In this document: one piece after another, positions 19,220 through 31,892 of the stretch
How positions within the stretch are numbered: position 1 is the first letter of the stretch
Layout: every line of letters begins with the position of its first letter
Assembly (NCBI RefSeq): GCF_000143415.4
Contig: NW_003314367.1
Span: 276,598 to 340,597, forward strand
Direction of reading: 5' to 3'
Length of the DNA stretch: 64,000 bases
Source of the DNA: Selaginella moellendorffii
Taxonomy: Eukaryota; Streptophyta; Lycopodiopsida; Selaginellales; Selaginellaceae
Notes under the pieces: model-generated
The model's input: only the letters and a program-made list of their open reading frames with translations
The model's database searches: none
Told to the model about the DNA's origin: nothing
Translations under genes and position numbers: made by a program

Positions 19220-22200
19220 TCACATTTGCAGTGCCTCAGAGAAGCGTTCTCTCAGCCGCTCCACCTTGAGCACCGACGAATGCTGTTTCCCAAAATATGT
19301 CCGGAAGTTGTCGATCAGTATCCTAAGATCGTGTGACACCGCCATCACGCTACGATAATAGTTGTTCTCCATCACGTCCATGGAGATTGGTAGCGCAATC
19401 CTGCATTGTTTGAAAACCTTTAGCTTCTTTCTCAATCGCAAGAGATTTTTCCAACTTGCCTGTCAAGAAAATCCGGCTTGCTCACGGCCTGCTGCAACCT
19501 CCACAAGCCATACTCGTCCTGTGAAAAGCAAAAGCTCGTCAAGCCAAGACCAAAACCGAAACATTCCTCGAGTCTATGATCGATCGCACAAAAACAAACC
19601 TTGGATTGGTTCAAGTGGAGCACCTGAGCAGCTCACGCACCTTGTCCTGCTCGATCTGTGGCGACTCCCAAGTTAAAGGATTCTCAACGTCGTGAAGCTC
19701 CCAGGGGCAGTGGTTCGTCGTCGATGGCTCGTCCTTGTACAGCACACTGATGCTGTCCCAGGGGCTGTTTGGAAACTCGGGCGACTTTGCCTTCACCTGA
19801 GTTATCGTCCCTTCCCACCAGCGACCACCTTCTTCCTCGTCCGACCTCCACCACACTTGGCACTTGTCCCGACTGGACCACTTCCTGGCCATGGAGGCCT
19901 CGTAGCGGCTTCTCTCCACTATAAAGTCGGCGAAGTCTGTCAGCTCCGGCAAGTCGACGCTGAAGCTGCTGCCGCGAATCCTGTGCCCGTCCATGAACTC
20001 GAGAGTCAGCCGGCAACAAGTGTTCCCCAACACTTCGAGAATGATGTACTCCAGTCCGGTGATCTCGCAGAACTCGACCGCTTGCAGTTTCCTTTTCACG
20101 CTTCTCCAGGGACCATCGTCGTCGAGCCGCTTGTTGTCTAAGTAGTCTTGATGTCCCTGCAATCGACAGTTTCAATTAAAACATAATTCAAGACAAGCTC
20201 GTTGGATCTCTTACCTGTCGGAAGTACACCACCTCATCACCATACTGTGGGATGTAGCGCGTCCGCTCCACCTCTGTCAAGAGTAACCAGGACACGTTGC
20301 TCGGACTCCGATGCACCGTGCTGACGTGGAAATCCTTGTACCTCGACCCAACGTTCTTCTGCAGCTTCACTTTCAGTCTGCTCGAAGTTCTTCTTTCGGG
20401 CTTTCGGCGTCCATCGTCGTCGCTGCTTCTATCCCAGTCCGAGTCGTCGTAAGACGAGCTAGCTTCCCAGCGTGAGGGACGGCCGACGTTTCTCCTGCTT
20501 CTTGTGGACCTGCTGTTGGAGAGACTAACCACGCGACCCTGCGCCAGCCGTGTACTTCTCCTGCGGCCACCTGAAGCGTGCTCGTCGGCCTCATAACACT
20601 CGGTCTTAGTCGCAACTTTGCGAGGCCTTCTCCTTGAGTAGACGGCCTTGTTCATATTGCGCTTCATTTGTATATCGTCCACGTCCAGGTCCTCACTTGC
20701 CTGCTCTTCCTCGGGCTTGTAAGCATCCTCCAGCGACTCACTGTTACTGCCTGGTGAAACCTCTTCGTGGTAATCAGGGTCATTGTCACCATCTGGAGCT
20801 TCTCCATTCTGTAAGAACTCATTGCTCATAAGAGTTTGATTCTGCTCTCGTCTCTGCTGTTCGTCAAGGTAGTCAGCTGAAAGAGACCTCTCCGACTCGG
20901 ACTCGCTAATGATCGCCCTTGCCACCACCTTTGTGTCTCCATTTTCTACACGAGTCGCTTCAAGGCCTTTCTTGGTATCACAAGGAACGTCTACCAGTTT
21001 ATCCTCTTCGGAGCTGCTGCTGTGATAAGGCATGCGAGCACGCTTGGCTGCTTTCCCCTTCTTCCATATGTATCCCTGTTTGTCGTCAGACGAAACAGCT
21101 TCAGTGGGATTCTCGTCCGCGATAAAACCATCTGTTTCTGGATGACTGTCATTAGCCCCGGCCACGGGGACCTTAGAAGTGCCTTGTTCTGGTATTTCGA
21201 GGCTCCGAAAAGTATCCTCGTTGTTGGACGTTTGTGCACAGTTTCTCAACTTGAGTACTAACTTTCGCTGAGACCTTGGCCGCCTGCATTCACCCACGTC
21301 CGAAGTCTCTGCGGGACTCTTCTTCGGAGGTTCATCGTCTTCACGTTCCTGAGTTTCTGTAAGAACTTTCCCGTTGCGTAGAAGCCTCTGGTTCTCGTTC
21401 TCTCCAGATGTACCAGGTCTTTTGGCATCCTCAGCGGCCAGGCGGCGTGCTTCGTCGTCTTCGTACTCATGTAAGCTCGAAAACATGGTCAACGCATTCC
21501 GAGCTGCCATCCTCATAGGCCTCAATGCATGGTCCGGGTTTGACTTTCTTATCCGCTTTCTAGGCCTCAACCTCTGCGTTTCCTCAGGCATCAAAAGAGC
21601 ATTGTTTGACTCCTCCAAGCGCCTGCGCTTTTGCTTCCTCACCAAGGTTGCGAGTATCTGTAGTGGACAATCACCATTGAAGTTATCAGAGACGCAAAAG
21701 CTGGACGTACGTACCTCTCTTTTCTTTTTCCTTGTTCTTCGGTTACGAACCCCATCAGAATCGATTTCGTCAATTTCTTTGTCGGTTGTTTCCGATTCAC
21801 AGATCGTACCACTTTCTTCATTTCCATCCTCGTCACTCGAGCTTTCTTCGCTCGCGCAGTAATCAGAACCAGAATCGTCACTCAATCCAGTGACTTCTTC
21901 ATCCCAGTCCATTGCCTCACCATCCGCCGGTTGTTCTACCCATCTGTTGCCTTGCTCGTTTGTTTGCTCGATTGCTTGTAGAGCGGCAACTACTGCTTGA
22001 GGCTGATCTTGAGGAATGAACGCTGGATCATCAAACGTTCCCACTGCGAGCTGAACTGACGGTGGTTGCCAGTTGCAACCTAGGAGTCCCAGCCGACGTT
22101 GTTGGTACGAACTTTGATAAGGTTCTGGATAGGGAATCAAGCCTGAAAATGAAACAGAAAAATAAGTTGGACGAGGTAAGAAGTCACCAGCTTACTTGCA

Positions 22201-25114
22201 TCGCACAAGAGATCTTGAAGATTCCTTTGATGAGGAGGCAACTGAGTTTCCTGTAAAAGAAAGATACTCAGTTTTTGCAAGAACAATACCGGAAAAGAAC
22301 AACACTCAGGACTAAAACTAAATAAAAGCACTTACATCATTTTATTTACCTGACCGAGAACGCTTCCATGAGTATCTAGAACAAGAGGCCGATAATCTCC
22401 AAGAAAAAACTAAACAAAACCCAAACAAACAAACAAACAAAAAGCTGTTAGGAGAAGGATCTGAAGCTAATCTTCCTGATACCTGGTCGTATTTCGCATC
22501 TTCGTCGTCTTGACTTGGTGGTGCTCCCGTAGAAAAAAGGTAGACCTGGCCGACCTCATCGGAAACAACCAATGAGGTTCCATCCCTGAAAATTGGCAAA
22601 CATGAGAACAGTATATGGATATGAGGTGAAAAGTTGCCATCGACAAGATTATAATCTCCCATCTCAAATGTCCTTACTGGACGGCCCTCCCAGATCTAAA
22701 ACAAAATTCGTGATCTTTTTTTTGAGCGAATACACTTACATCCCACACAATAACTCGGCCATCGTAGCCCGCACTCATTGCAATGCGAGGATTGCATGGA
22801 TGTACATCTAGCACGTAAGTCTAAATAATAGATGTTAAGAAAGAATGGAATCAATAAATTCCATTCAATACCTGTTTGGTATGGCCAGTTAAACAGTGCA
22901 CCAGCCTGCCATCAACCGCATTCCAGACACATATCCGGCAATCTGCACATCCATGTTATTCCATAAAATTAGTTCGTGAGGTATCTTACCCATAATCGCG
23001 GCGAGTACAAAACGATTGTCCAAACTCCAGATTATCATATTGACACCTCGAGGAGTCGGAAGTAGTTTTTGTCGAGGTCCACCAGTTCGAACGGGAGGCT
23101 GTGGCATCGGAGGGGGCGGTACTTTCAAATGATAAGCTTTCACCCATCGACCTAGCTTCAGCTGGAGGAAAGAGGAGAAGTCATGGCATTAGTTACACAG
23201 AAAGAAAGGCCATGCACACCTGTTTTCTAGGACGAGGAGACCAGATAATAGCAGTGCCGTCTCTTGAGCAAGTAACTATGCTATCTTGAGGAAACCTGAA
23301 CAAAACCAACGTTAAAACCAGATAGCAATGAGCGGCACAGTATACCAGGTTGTTTTGAACTTCGGTATGTTGTCAGGGACGTTGTCATCCTTCAAAAAGT
23401 CGACGGGAGAAACTTTGATTGGCTCTGCACAACCACTGGAACAAAGGACGATTGATGTCAACGAGGACCAAGCCAAAGAGGCGAACCTGAACCACACGTA
23501 GTTAACTACATTCTCGTGTCCACTAAGAATGTCATGCTCATGATTTGGCCTGCCGGTGTACTCGTCCGCCCACTTTCTTGCGTCCCAAACCTGTTCCACA
23601 ATTGTTAGAAATATAAAAAGTCCACTTTAAATGCTTACCCTGGCAAGCTTGTCCGAACTCCCAGTAACAAAGTATGAGCCATCTGCATTAAACGCACAGC
23701 ACTGAATCTGATTCGTAGCCTGTGCTCGATTCTCAGCTCTTCTCAGCTCCTGCAGCTGGAAACAAGCTTTTAGAAGACCAAAAAAACATCGGCAGACTCT
23801 TTACATTCGGGTTCGACATCCGGCTTCGGCATGTAGACACGTGGATTGACAGAAGAATCCCGAGCATCCATGTTCCGTCTTCAGACGAACTTGAAACCAC
23901 GAGATTTTAATACAAGTGGAAAAACCAAATTATTAACACTTACGATAGAAGATGGTGCTCACAGCCCGGTCGAGGACTAAATTTGATGGCCGTTACGCCC
24001 GCGGTGTGGCCACGAAGTATTGCAACGGGAACACCATCTGGTAATCCCCACTAAAGGCAGAAGCGAAATAAATCAAAAGAAGAAACAAAAATACAACAAA
24101 GGAATACTTACAACACGGATGGAGGAATCGTTAGAAGCTGATGCAACTAGAGTGTTCGAACTACTTACAGACAAATCGGTTATATCCCCCAAAAGCCAGG
24201 TTTTAAGCACAATATTCGAAACGGATGCAGAAAATAGTACCTCGTGTCCTCTACAGCTACGAAGGCAAAGTCGATTTTCTACGGACCATATCTTCACAAG
24301 CCGATCGTCCGAGCCAGTGACAAGATACCGTCCAGTACGATAAAAAACGGCTGCACGTTTATCGCTTCGTTAATAGGTCTTGAAAATCAAAAAGAAAAGA
24401 AACACGTACCACAATATACCGCATTACGATGACCCCTTCGCACCTGGATGATTCTTATTCGGTTCACCAGTACAGAAGGCTTGATGATAACATGTTTCAC
24501 AGTCCGTGTGGATGGCGGTCTGTGATGCTTTGCAAATCCACCACCAAGTTCACGGAACGCGAGAGCATGAACTTGGTCAGCTTGCCAATGCGGCCATCGC
24601 ATTTGTTCTATTCTCTTGGTAGAGATACTAGTAGCATTGCTTTACTCCGCTGTATGAAGTTTGCTCGGATCAGCAACGGCAAGATTCGAAAAGTACACGG
24701 CTTACATTCCAAAAGCGAGAATGCTCCTGACCCCAAAAGCGTAGGAACGTCCGCGGCGGTCAATTGCTTGGGAACTTTCGCATCAAGCAAGGACGCGGAC
24801 TTGTCGTGAACAAGTAGTTGCTGCAAGAGCTTAACCAAGTGGTTGTTGTCAACGTTCTTATATCTGAAAATCGAAAAAAAAAAATCCATCCTTTTGTCAG
24901 CAAGACAAACCAAAAAAACAAAGAACTTAGCGACACACAATACCTCTCGGCAACTTGCGCGTAGCTGAGTGGGAACGACAAGCCATCGTCATTCTCGTCG
25001 GCGGGGGGCGTTCCATTCCTGATGGTACCTCCGGGGCAAGAGCTTGTGCTGTAGGAGCTCGTTCCAGAGCTGGTCAGTGGCTCTCTCGTAAGGGCCTCTC
25101 CTCAGGAAGTGCAT
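19220..25114 (-). pseudogene. BRWD/PHIP-like WD40 gene, copy B (most complete)
   Basis: This copy has nearly the whole gene in order. N-terminus from 25114; WD40 exons with DVPTLLGSGAFSLL, MRWPHWQADQVHALAF, RGHRNAVYCG, MKIWSVENRLCLRSCRGHE, VWDARKWADEYTGRPNHEH and PTPRGVNMIIWSLDNRFVLA; a ~1.9 kb exon (about 20215-22143) from IPYPEPYQSSYQQRRLG through a long acidic linker to GDEVVYFRQ; a 58-bp intron (20157-20214); the CQVWWRSDEEEGGRWWEG exon; and the C-terminal bromodomain-like helix to the stop at 19220. Three lesions: an 11-bp deletion after RRYH in exon 1, a 13-bp frameshifting deletion near 19625, and a 12-bp in-frame deletion removing IRERL. Relatives are nuclear chromatin-associated proteins. 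A truncated product covering WD40 and linker is possible. Confidence 0.85.
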
Positions 25115-25697
25115 GATAACTTCCGCAACTCGATCTCCTCGTCTTGTTCATGCAGGTGATGATCAGCTCCAACATCAGACCGTAAAGCCACGAACGTTAG
25201 TCAGTCTGCACGAGAGGTTAGCTAAGCTGCATGAAGATTGCACCCGAGTCTACTTGAAGACAGAAAACTTGAAAGCTTCGATTCAATGTTCCGTTACCAT
25301 ACAAAGCATTTGAACCGAGTGACTATATGCGATATCCGCAGCTCCAAAGGACCTCCTGAATAAATAGTTACACTCATCCACCTACAAGGAAGTACCAATT
25401 AGACAATGCCAGACCACGTTCATGTGTATGTTCTTGGCCGGAAAAAGACTTACTATCAGAAGCTCACGACATATGAGCCTTTTTATTTCGAAGAACGAAG
25501 ATCCGAATCAGAAAAAATTTTCCTGAGAAAAAAAAAGAACAGCTTTGTCGTTTCTATGAATCAACTACTGATCATTGAACCAGCAGCAGCGCCACTTACC
25601 CACCACTGTGCTCTTTGCACACGACTGGATCAAGCCATCCAAACCCTGATCCAGTATTTTAAAAGCCGCACAAAATCTAGATCTAACAAATGCTTAC

Positions 25698-26122
25698 CTG
25701 ATAGAGGGATGCGGAATAGTCGATCATGACTTGGTTGTGGGCTGCTATAACATCCTGGAGCATGAATGGGATCCATTTGTGCAGCAGTGAAGGAGGATTT
25801 GCAAGCAATCCATGGTGCATTGTTGCCATGGCTAGAGCAGTGAATGTTGCAGCTATGCGTGCTGCAATCAAGGAGGACCTCCAAGCACTTCACGATACAG
25901 TGAAGGAACCACAGCAACAACGTCTTCTTTTATGGCACTATGGATTGTTGGCAAATCCTCCCTCACTGCCGCACGAATGGCCATCACCTTGAGATTCTCA
26001 GTCACAGCTCCCATTCCTGCACGCATGGCAGATGCCAGCACCAGCACACAAGCTGTGGTCACGATGCACAGCACATTAATCGCAATGGTGCTAACAAGCA
26101 CTATAGCAATCAAAAACTCCAT
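25698..26122 (-). pseudogene. Membrane-anchored 11-mer repeat protein, family A, copy C
   Basis: It starts at 26122 with MEFLIAIVLVSTIAINVL and a single VLCIVTTAC unit. It keeps AVREDLPTIHS and AIKEDVVAVV without the stop seen in copy 1, then enters the inverted segment (about 25755-25908) and loses the repeat frame. The terminal SASLYQ and donor are intact. It is the block X' counterpart of 1064-1494. Confidence 0.75.
25755..25908 (+). other. Micro-inversion inside the family A repeat exon (copy C)
   Basis: The plus strand reads NVAAMRAAIKEDLQALHDTVKE, which is minus-strand sequence in the 18250-18753 gene. Both edges match those of the inversion at 1121-1275, so it predates the duplication of the block. 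Confidence 0.8.
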
Positions 26123-26595
26123 TGGCAAGGTTTGCAGCAAAGCCTTTGCAAAATCGAAAATGAAATCAAGTTTACAGTAGTTATGAAAGACACAAATGAC
26201 ACTCTTACCAGAAGTTCGAGCCGCCCGCCCTATCTTCGCAAGAACCCTAAGCTAACAGTCGCTTTATCTTACGTACAATGGGCCACTGGCCACTTTCTTG
26301 GTGGACCGCCATTCGTACAGTGGTCTGGCGGGAACTCGAGTTCCTTGTGCCACGATCAGTGGATTCTCGCGATTTCTATCAGTACACGGGCTCAATGACA
26401 AGAGGAGGAGGAAGAGGAGAAGGATGGCGCTCCATCTCCTCGACTTCTTTCGTCCTCATGGTTTTCCAGGTATAAAAAGATTGAGAGTGATCCTCGGACT
26501 GATCTCGTGTTTGACAATGTAGATGGATCATGGATGTGTAAGGAAAATGTTTCTTTTCTTCATTAACTAAGACCTCGAGAAAATTTTTACAAAGC

Positions 26596-29584
26596 TCACA
26601 TTTGCAGTGCCTCAGAGAAGCGTTCTCTCAGCCGCTCCACCTTGAGCACCGACGAATGCTGTTTCCCAAAATATGTCCGGAAGTTGTCGATCAGTATCCT
26701 AAGATCGTGTGACACCGCCATCATGCTACGATAATAGTTGTTCTCCAGCCGCTCGCGAATCACGTCCATGGAGATTGGCAGCGCAATCCTGCATTGTTTG
26801 AAAACCTTTAGCTTCTTTCTCAATCGCAAGAGATTTTTCCAACTTGCCTGTCAAGAAAATCCGCCTTGCTCACGGCCTGCTGCAACCTCCACAAGCCATA
26901 CTCGTCCTGTGAAAAGCAAAAGCTCGTCAAGCCAAGACCAAAACCGAAACATTCCTCGTGGTTCGAGTGGAGCACCTCGTCCACGATGTCGAGCAGCTCA
27001 CGCACCTTGTCCTGCTCGATCTGTGGCGACTCCCAAGTTAAAGGATTCTCAACGTCGTGAAGCTCCCAGGGGCAGTGATTCGTCGTCGATGGCTCGTCCT
27101 TGTACAGCACACTGATGCTGTCCCAGGGGCTGTTTGGAAACTCGGGCGACTTTGCCTTCACCTGAGTTATCGTCCCTTCCCACCAGCGACCACCTTCTTC
27201 CTCGTCCGACCTCCACCACACTTGGCACTTGTCCCGACTGGACCAGTTCCTGGCCATGAAGGCCTCGTAGCGGCTTCTCTCCACTATAAAGTCGGCGAAG
27301 TCTGTCAGCTCCGGCAAGTCGACGCTGAAGCTGCTGCCGCGAATCCTGTGCCCGTCCATGAACTCGAGAGTCAGCCGGCAACAAGTGTTCCTCAACACTT
27401 CGAGAATGATGTACTCCAGTCCGGTGATCTCGCAGAACTCGACCGCTTGCAGTTCCCTTTTCACGCTTCTCCAGGGACCATTGTCGTCGAGCCGCTTGTT
27501 GTCTAAGTAGTCTTGATGTCCCTTCTTGATGTCCCGGAAGTACACCACCTCATCACCATACTGTGGGATGTAGCGTGTCCGCTCCACCTCTGTCAAGAGT
27601 AACCAGGACACGTTGCTCGGACTCCGATGCACCGTGCTGAGGTTTCTCCTCACGTGGAAATCCTTGTACCTCGACCCAACGTTCTTCTGCAGCTTCACTT
27701 TCAGTCTGCTCGAAGTTCTTCTTTCGGGCTTTCGGCGTCCATCGTCGTCGCTGCTTCTATCCCAGTCCGAGTCGTCGTAAGACGAGCTAGCTTCCCAGTG
27801 TGAGGGACGGCCGACGTTTCTCCTCCTTCTTGTGGACCTGCTGTTGGAGAGACTAACCACGCGACCCTGCGCCAGCCGTGTACTTCTCCTGCGGCCACCT
27901 GAAGCGTGCTCGTCGGCCTCATAACACTCGGTCTTAGTCGCAACTTTGCGAGGCCTTCTCCTTGAGTAGACGGCCTTGTTCATATTGCGCTTCATTTGTA
28001 TATCGTCCACGTCCTGCCTGCTCTTCCTCGGGCTTGTAAGCATCCTCCAGCGACTCACTGTTACTGCCTGGTGAAACCTCTTCGTGGTAATCAGGGTCAT
28101 TGTCAGCATCTGGAGCTTCTCCATTCTGTAAGGACTCATTGCTCATAGAGTGTGATTCTGCTCTCGTCTCTGCTGTTCGTCAAGGTAGTCAGCTGAAAGA
28201 GACCTCTCCGACTCGGACTCGCTAATGATCGCCCTTGCCACCACCTTTGTGTCTCCATTTTCTACACGAGTCGCTTCAAGGCCTTTCTTGGTATCACAAG
28301 GAACGTCTACCAGTTTATCCTCTTCGGAGCTGCTGCTGCTGTGATAAGGCATGCGAGCACGCTTGGCTGCTTTCCCCTTCTTCCATATGTATCCCTGTTT
28401 GTCGTCAGACGAAACAGCTTCAGTGGGATTCTCGTCCGCGATAAAACCATCTGTTTCTGGATGCTCATGATTTGGCCTTCCGGTGTACTCGTCCGCCCAC
28501 TTTCTTGCGTCCCAAACCTGTTCCAACAATTGTTAGAAATATAAAAAGTCCACTTTAAATGCTTACTCTGGCAAGCTTGTCCGAACTCCCAGTGACAAAG
28601 TATGAGCCATCTGCATTAAACGCACAGCACTGAATCTGATTTGTAGCCTGTGCTCGATTCTCAGCTCCTGCAGCTGGAAACAAGCTTTTAGAAGACCAAA
28701 AAAACATCGGCAGACTCTTTACATTCGGGCTCGACATCCGGCTTCGGCATGTAGACAACTTGACAGAGGTTCCGTCTTCAGGTCGGGGACTAAACTTGAT
28801 GGCCGTTACGTGGTCACGAAGTGTTGCAACCGGAACACCATCTGGTAATCCCCACTAAAGGCAGAAGCAAAACGAATCAAAACAAAAAACAGGAGGACTC
28901 GTTAGAAGCTGATGCAACTAAAGTGTTCGAACTACTTACAGACAAATCGGCTATCTCCCACAAAAAAGCCAGGTTTTTAAGCACAGTAATCGAAACCAAG
29001 GTTCTTGCATAGTCCAAACCTCCGCAGCTACGAAGGCGAAGCCTATTTCTACTGCGATGCATTGCAAATTCACCACCAAGTTCGAGAGCATGAACGTGGT
29101 CAGCTTGCCAATGCATTTGTTCTATTCGCTTCATAGAGATACTTGTAGCATTTCTTTGCTCCGCTGCCAGTAGTTTGCTCGGATCAGCAACGGCAAGATT
29201 CGAAAAGACAAGGCTTACATTCCAAAAGCGAGAATGCTCCTGATCCCGAAAGAGTAGGAACGTCCGCGGCAGTTAACTGCTTGGACACTTTCGCATCACG
29301 CGAACACGCAGTTGCTGCAAGAGCTTGTTGTCAACGTTCTTACACCTGCAAATCATCTTCTTGTCAACATGGAAAACCAATAAAGGACTTGGCGACACAC
29401 AGTACCTCCGCAACTTGCACGTCGCGGAGTGGGAACGACAAACATCGTCATTTTCATCAGCGGTGGGCATCCCATTCCTGGAGAAAAATTCATGGTACCT
29501 CCGGGGCAAGAGCTTGTGCTGTAGGAGCTCGTTCCAGAGCTGGCCAGTGGCTCTCTCGCAAGGGCCGCGACTCAGGAAATGCAT
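26596..29584 (-). pseudogene. BRWD/PHIP-like WD40 gene, copy C, internally deleted
   Basis: The N-terminus (MHFLSRGPCERA, from 29584) carries the same one-base deletion as copy A. WD40 pieces follow to VWDARKWADEYTGRPNHEH, which is fused at 28463 to the acidic linker (PETDGFIADENPTE) by a ~2.4 kb deletion relative to copy B, removing the last WD40 repeats and the PYPEPYQ block. A linker frameshift is near 28145. The intron between VVYFR and GHQDYL is gone, leaving a ~10-bp duplicated gacatcaaga. A long open frame (26820-28139) covers basic patches and the WWEG region, then ends in a GC-AG intron of 59 bp (26789-26847) before the final exon. Not a functional full-length gene. Confidence 0.85.
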
Positions 29585-30039
29585 GATAAAGAAATGGAGA
29601 TCACCTCAATCTCCTCGTTCAGCTCTCCAGGTTTCAGGTCCAAGCTTTGATTGAATCGTGTTCCGTTATCATACAAAGCGATTGAAGTGTACCCAGTGAA
29701 ATCCGGGTCTGCTGAATAAATAGTTACACTGATCCACTTACAAGAAAGTACTATTAGACACTGCCAGGCCACGTCCATGTCTATGTTCTTGCCCGGAAAT
29801 GACTTACTATCAGAAGCTCAAGACATGAGTCATTTTATTTCGAGGAAACGAAGATCCGAATCAGAAGATTTTTCCCTGTCGAAAAACAAAACAGTTTTGT
29901 CGAGCTTTCTATGAATCAACTACCGATCACTGAACATGGTCAGCAGCAGCAGCGCCACTTCTGTGCGGTTTGCACACCACTGGATGATCAAGCAAATAAT
30001 TTCAAGATTCGCACAAGCCAGAACTTCACAAATGCTTAC

Positions 30040-30354
30040 CGGATTAGCTTGGCCCTGGGCTGCCTCAGCTCGCAGAGCATCTCGCAGCATCCTCAGTTCC
30101 TCCCTCAAGGCACCAAAATCCTGTATCACCTGCCTGAGGCTGGGAAGGTCCTCCTTGAGAACTCCACGGAGAGCCTGTAGATCCTCCTTGAGAGCTCCAC
30201 GGAGAGCCTGTAGATCCTCCTTCGCTGCTCCCCTGGTTGAAGAAGCCATGGTGATGACGCTCTTGGTGAGGAGGTTGATGATGAGCATGGTTGCAATGCA
30301 AGTTGCCGCAATGACAACACAAGCACCCGCGACCGCCACAATCACAACATCCAT
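30040..30354 (-). CDS. Membrane-anchored 11-mer repeat protein, family B, copy 2 (exon 1)
   Basis: This 105-codon first exon has the same length and phase-0 GTAAGC donor as the copy at 7064-7378. Residues 3-30 form a hydrophobic anchor. The three 11-mers are AAKEDLQALRG, ALKEDLQALRG and VLKEDLPSLRQ, with K-E-D kept in the third unit where copy 1 has K-A-D. The frame is open in both copies, unlike family A in the same blocks, which suggests later decay or continued use. Downstream exons were not resolved. Confidence 0.6.
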
Positions 30355-30434
30355 GGAAGCTGCGGAGACGACGAACCCTAGATTTTACATGGAGGGAAAA
30401 CTTGCTCACACTAACCCTGGCTATGGCGGACAAT

Positions 30435-30969
30435 TTTCTTAAAAATTGTTTAAAGAATCGCGTTTTTTTGTTTATTTGAGTTTTTAAAGACGAGCAGCAA
30501 AGAGTCTGAGCTCCACGAGATTGGGACAAGGAATCCAAACCCGTCCTCGGTCGCTCTGCGGCAAAAGGGCCTGACAAAGAACGAACGCTTTCACGCTTGC
30601 GAGCTTCCAGCGGCCGTGACGAAGTCCGCCACTACCTCGTCACTGAGAAGAAAACAAAGCTTGTGTAAGTAGCAGATGAGAAGAAAGGCAGTAAAGATTC
30701 ACCTGAGGTCCTAGTGCTGTAAGGTGACGTCTGTAAGCTCCAAGCCTTCGAAGTGCAAAGCTTTTCAGAGTAGAACAAACCGCAAGCTGCAACAGCCGCC
30801 ACCGTAACGCTGCACAAAAAACGTCCAGCGGATCTCAGTAAGAAGCCAAAGCACCACAGACGGTTGGTTACCTGCAATTCGAGATACTGAGCTCCTCTAG
30901 TTTCGGCCCCATGGCCACCATGAGCTCGCTCGGTAATTCGTCGGTTCACGCTCGCGAGAGAAAGGGACG
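30435..30969. other. ~530 bp present only in block X'
   Basis: Block X goes directly from the family B upstream region to the sequence found here at 30961. In between, the minus strand has exon-like pieces (for example DEVVADFVTAAGSSQA with a stop, after a TTTTCTTCTCAG acceptor near 30650) that I could not assign. It may be an intergenic part deleted from block X. Confidence 0.4.
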
Positions 30970-31431
30970 TCAGCTCGGGCAGCCCTGCTCCGAAATTTGC
31001 TGCAATCCGGGAGCAAGATCTGCGAGAGAGGTCCTGCCAGGATTTTCTGCGCTGCCTTGGTACAAGCTCGTATAGCTTGGACCTTTAAAGCCTCCCGCTC
31101 CCCTTCCAAGCGACGTGATCCATCTTCTGGCGGAGAACAGCGACAGAGGAGAAGCGCGAGGCCAATCCACGTCGGGAGAAGCGGTCCCCGATGGTTCCAC
31201 TCGATTTGGAGGCGGCGGCGAGGCTGCCTGGCTGGGGACCCCCTGGCTGCGCTGACTTGTGTCATCCACGGGCTTGGGCACCTCTGCAAGATCATCGCGC
31301 ATGACATCCTCGTCGCCGTCAATCTGTGCCTCCTGTGGAGGCCTCGCCCTGGAGAAGAGCTCTTCTTTGTTGTCGGCACTGCCGGCTCCAGCACTGGCTC
31401 TGGCCGCGGCGGCTTGCTCCTCGATTTCCAT
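30970..31431 (-). CDS. Unrecognised disordered protein, copy 2
   Basis: An open frame of 153 residues starts at 31431 with MEIEEQAAAARASAGAGSA and continues through QIDGDEDVMRDDLAEVPKP into a Pro/Ser-rich part. An alternative is an intron from GTCCCCAGCC near 31240 to CCGCCAG near 31133, which would switch to RRLEGEREALKVQAIRAC, a helix-like sequence kept in both copies. No known domain or targeting signal is seen. Block X has a frameshifted counterpart at 7435-8301. Confidence 0.35.
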   Translation of the reverse strand: MEIEEQAAAARASAGAGSADNKEELFSRARPPQEAQIDGDEDVMRDDLAEVPKPVDDTSQRSQGVPSQAASPPPPNRVEPSGTASPDVDWPRASPLSLFSARRWITSLGRGAGGFKGPSYTSLYQGSAENPGRTSLADLAPGLQQISEQGCPS

Positions 31432-31892
31432 GGCTCCGATTCGGCTTCCACCGTCTTACCTTTCCTCGCGCGGTGGCGCGGCGCGACGGCGTCTCCGGAG
31501 CTCCAACAGAGATGGCAGCCAGGGAGCCGGATTGGCGGCAGGAATCGATGCTGCTCTTGTACGGGCGTGGATTCTTCCCAGCGGCAGTGGGCCGGAGGCG
31601 CTGGATATCTTCCTCCGCGGGCGCATTCTCGGGAATCTTGATCTTGTCGTGGTGATTTCGCGAGGAGCTGTGGATCTTGGCGCCGGCGTAGTGGCTTCGC
31701 GAGGTTTTGTGGCCAGAGTAGGAGCAGCGGATCGATCCAGGACCAGGACAGGATTTCGTCCTCTTGTTCTTGGCGGGGGATTTCTGGTGCTAGGGTGATC
31801 GCCGTCGGCTTCCGGATCGAAGAGGAGCTCACGCGCATAAAACACGAAGGAGGAACAGCTGTGATATCTTGGATTCACAGTGAGTTTCTTTC

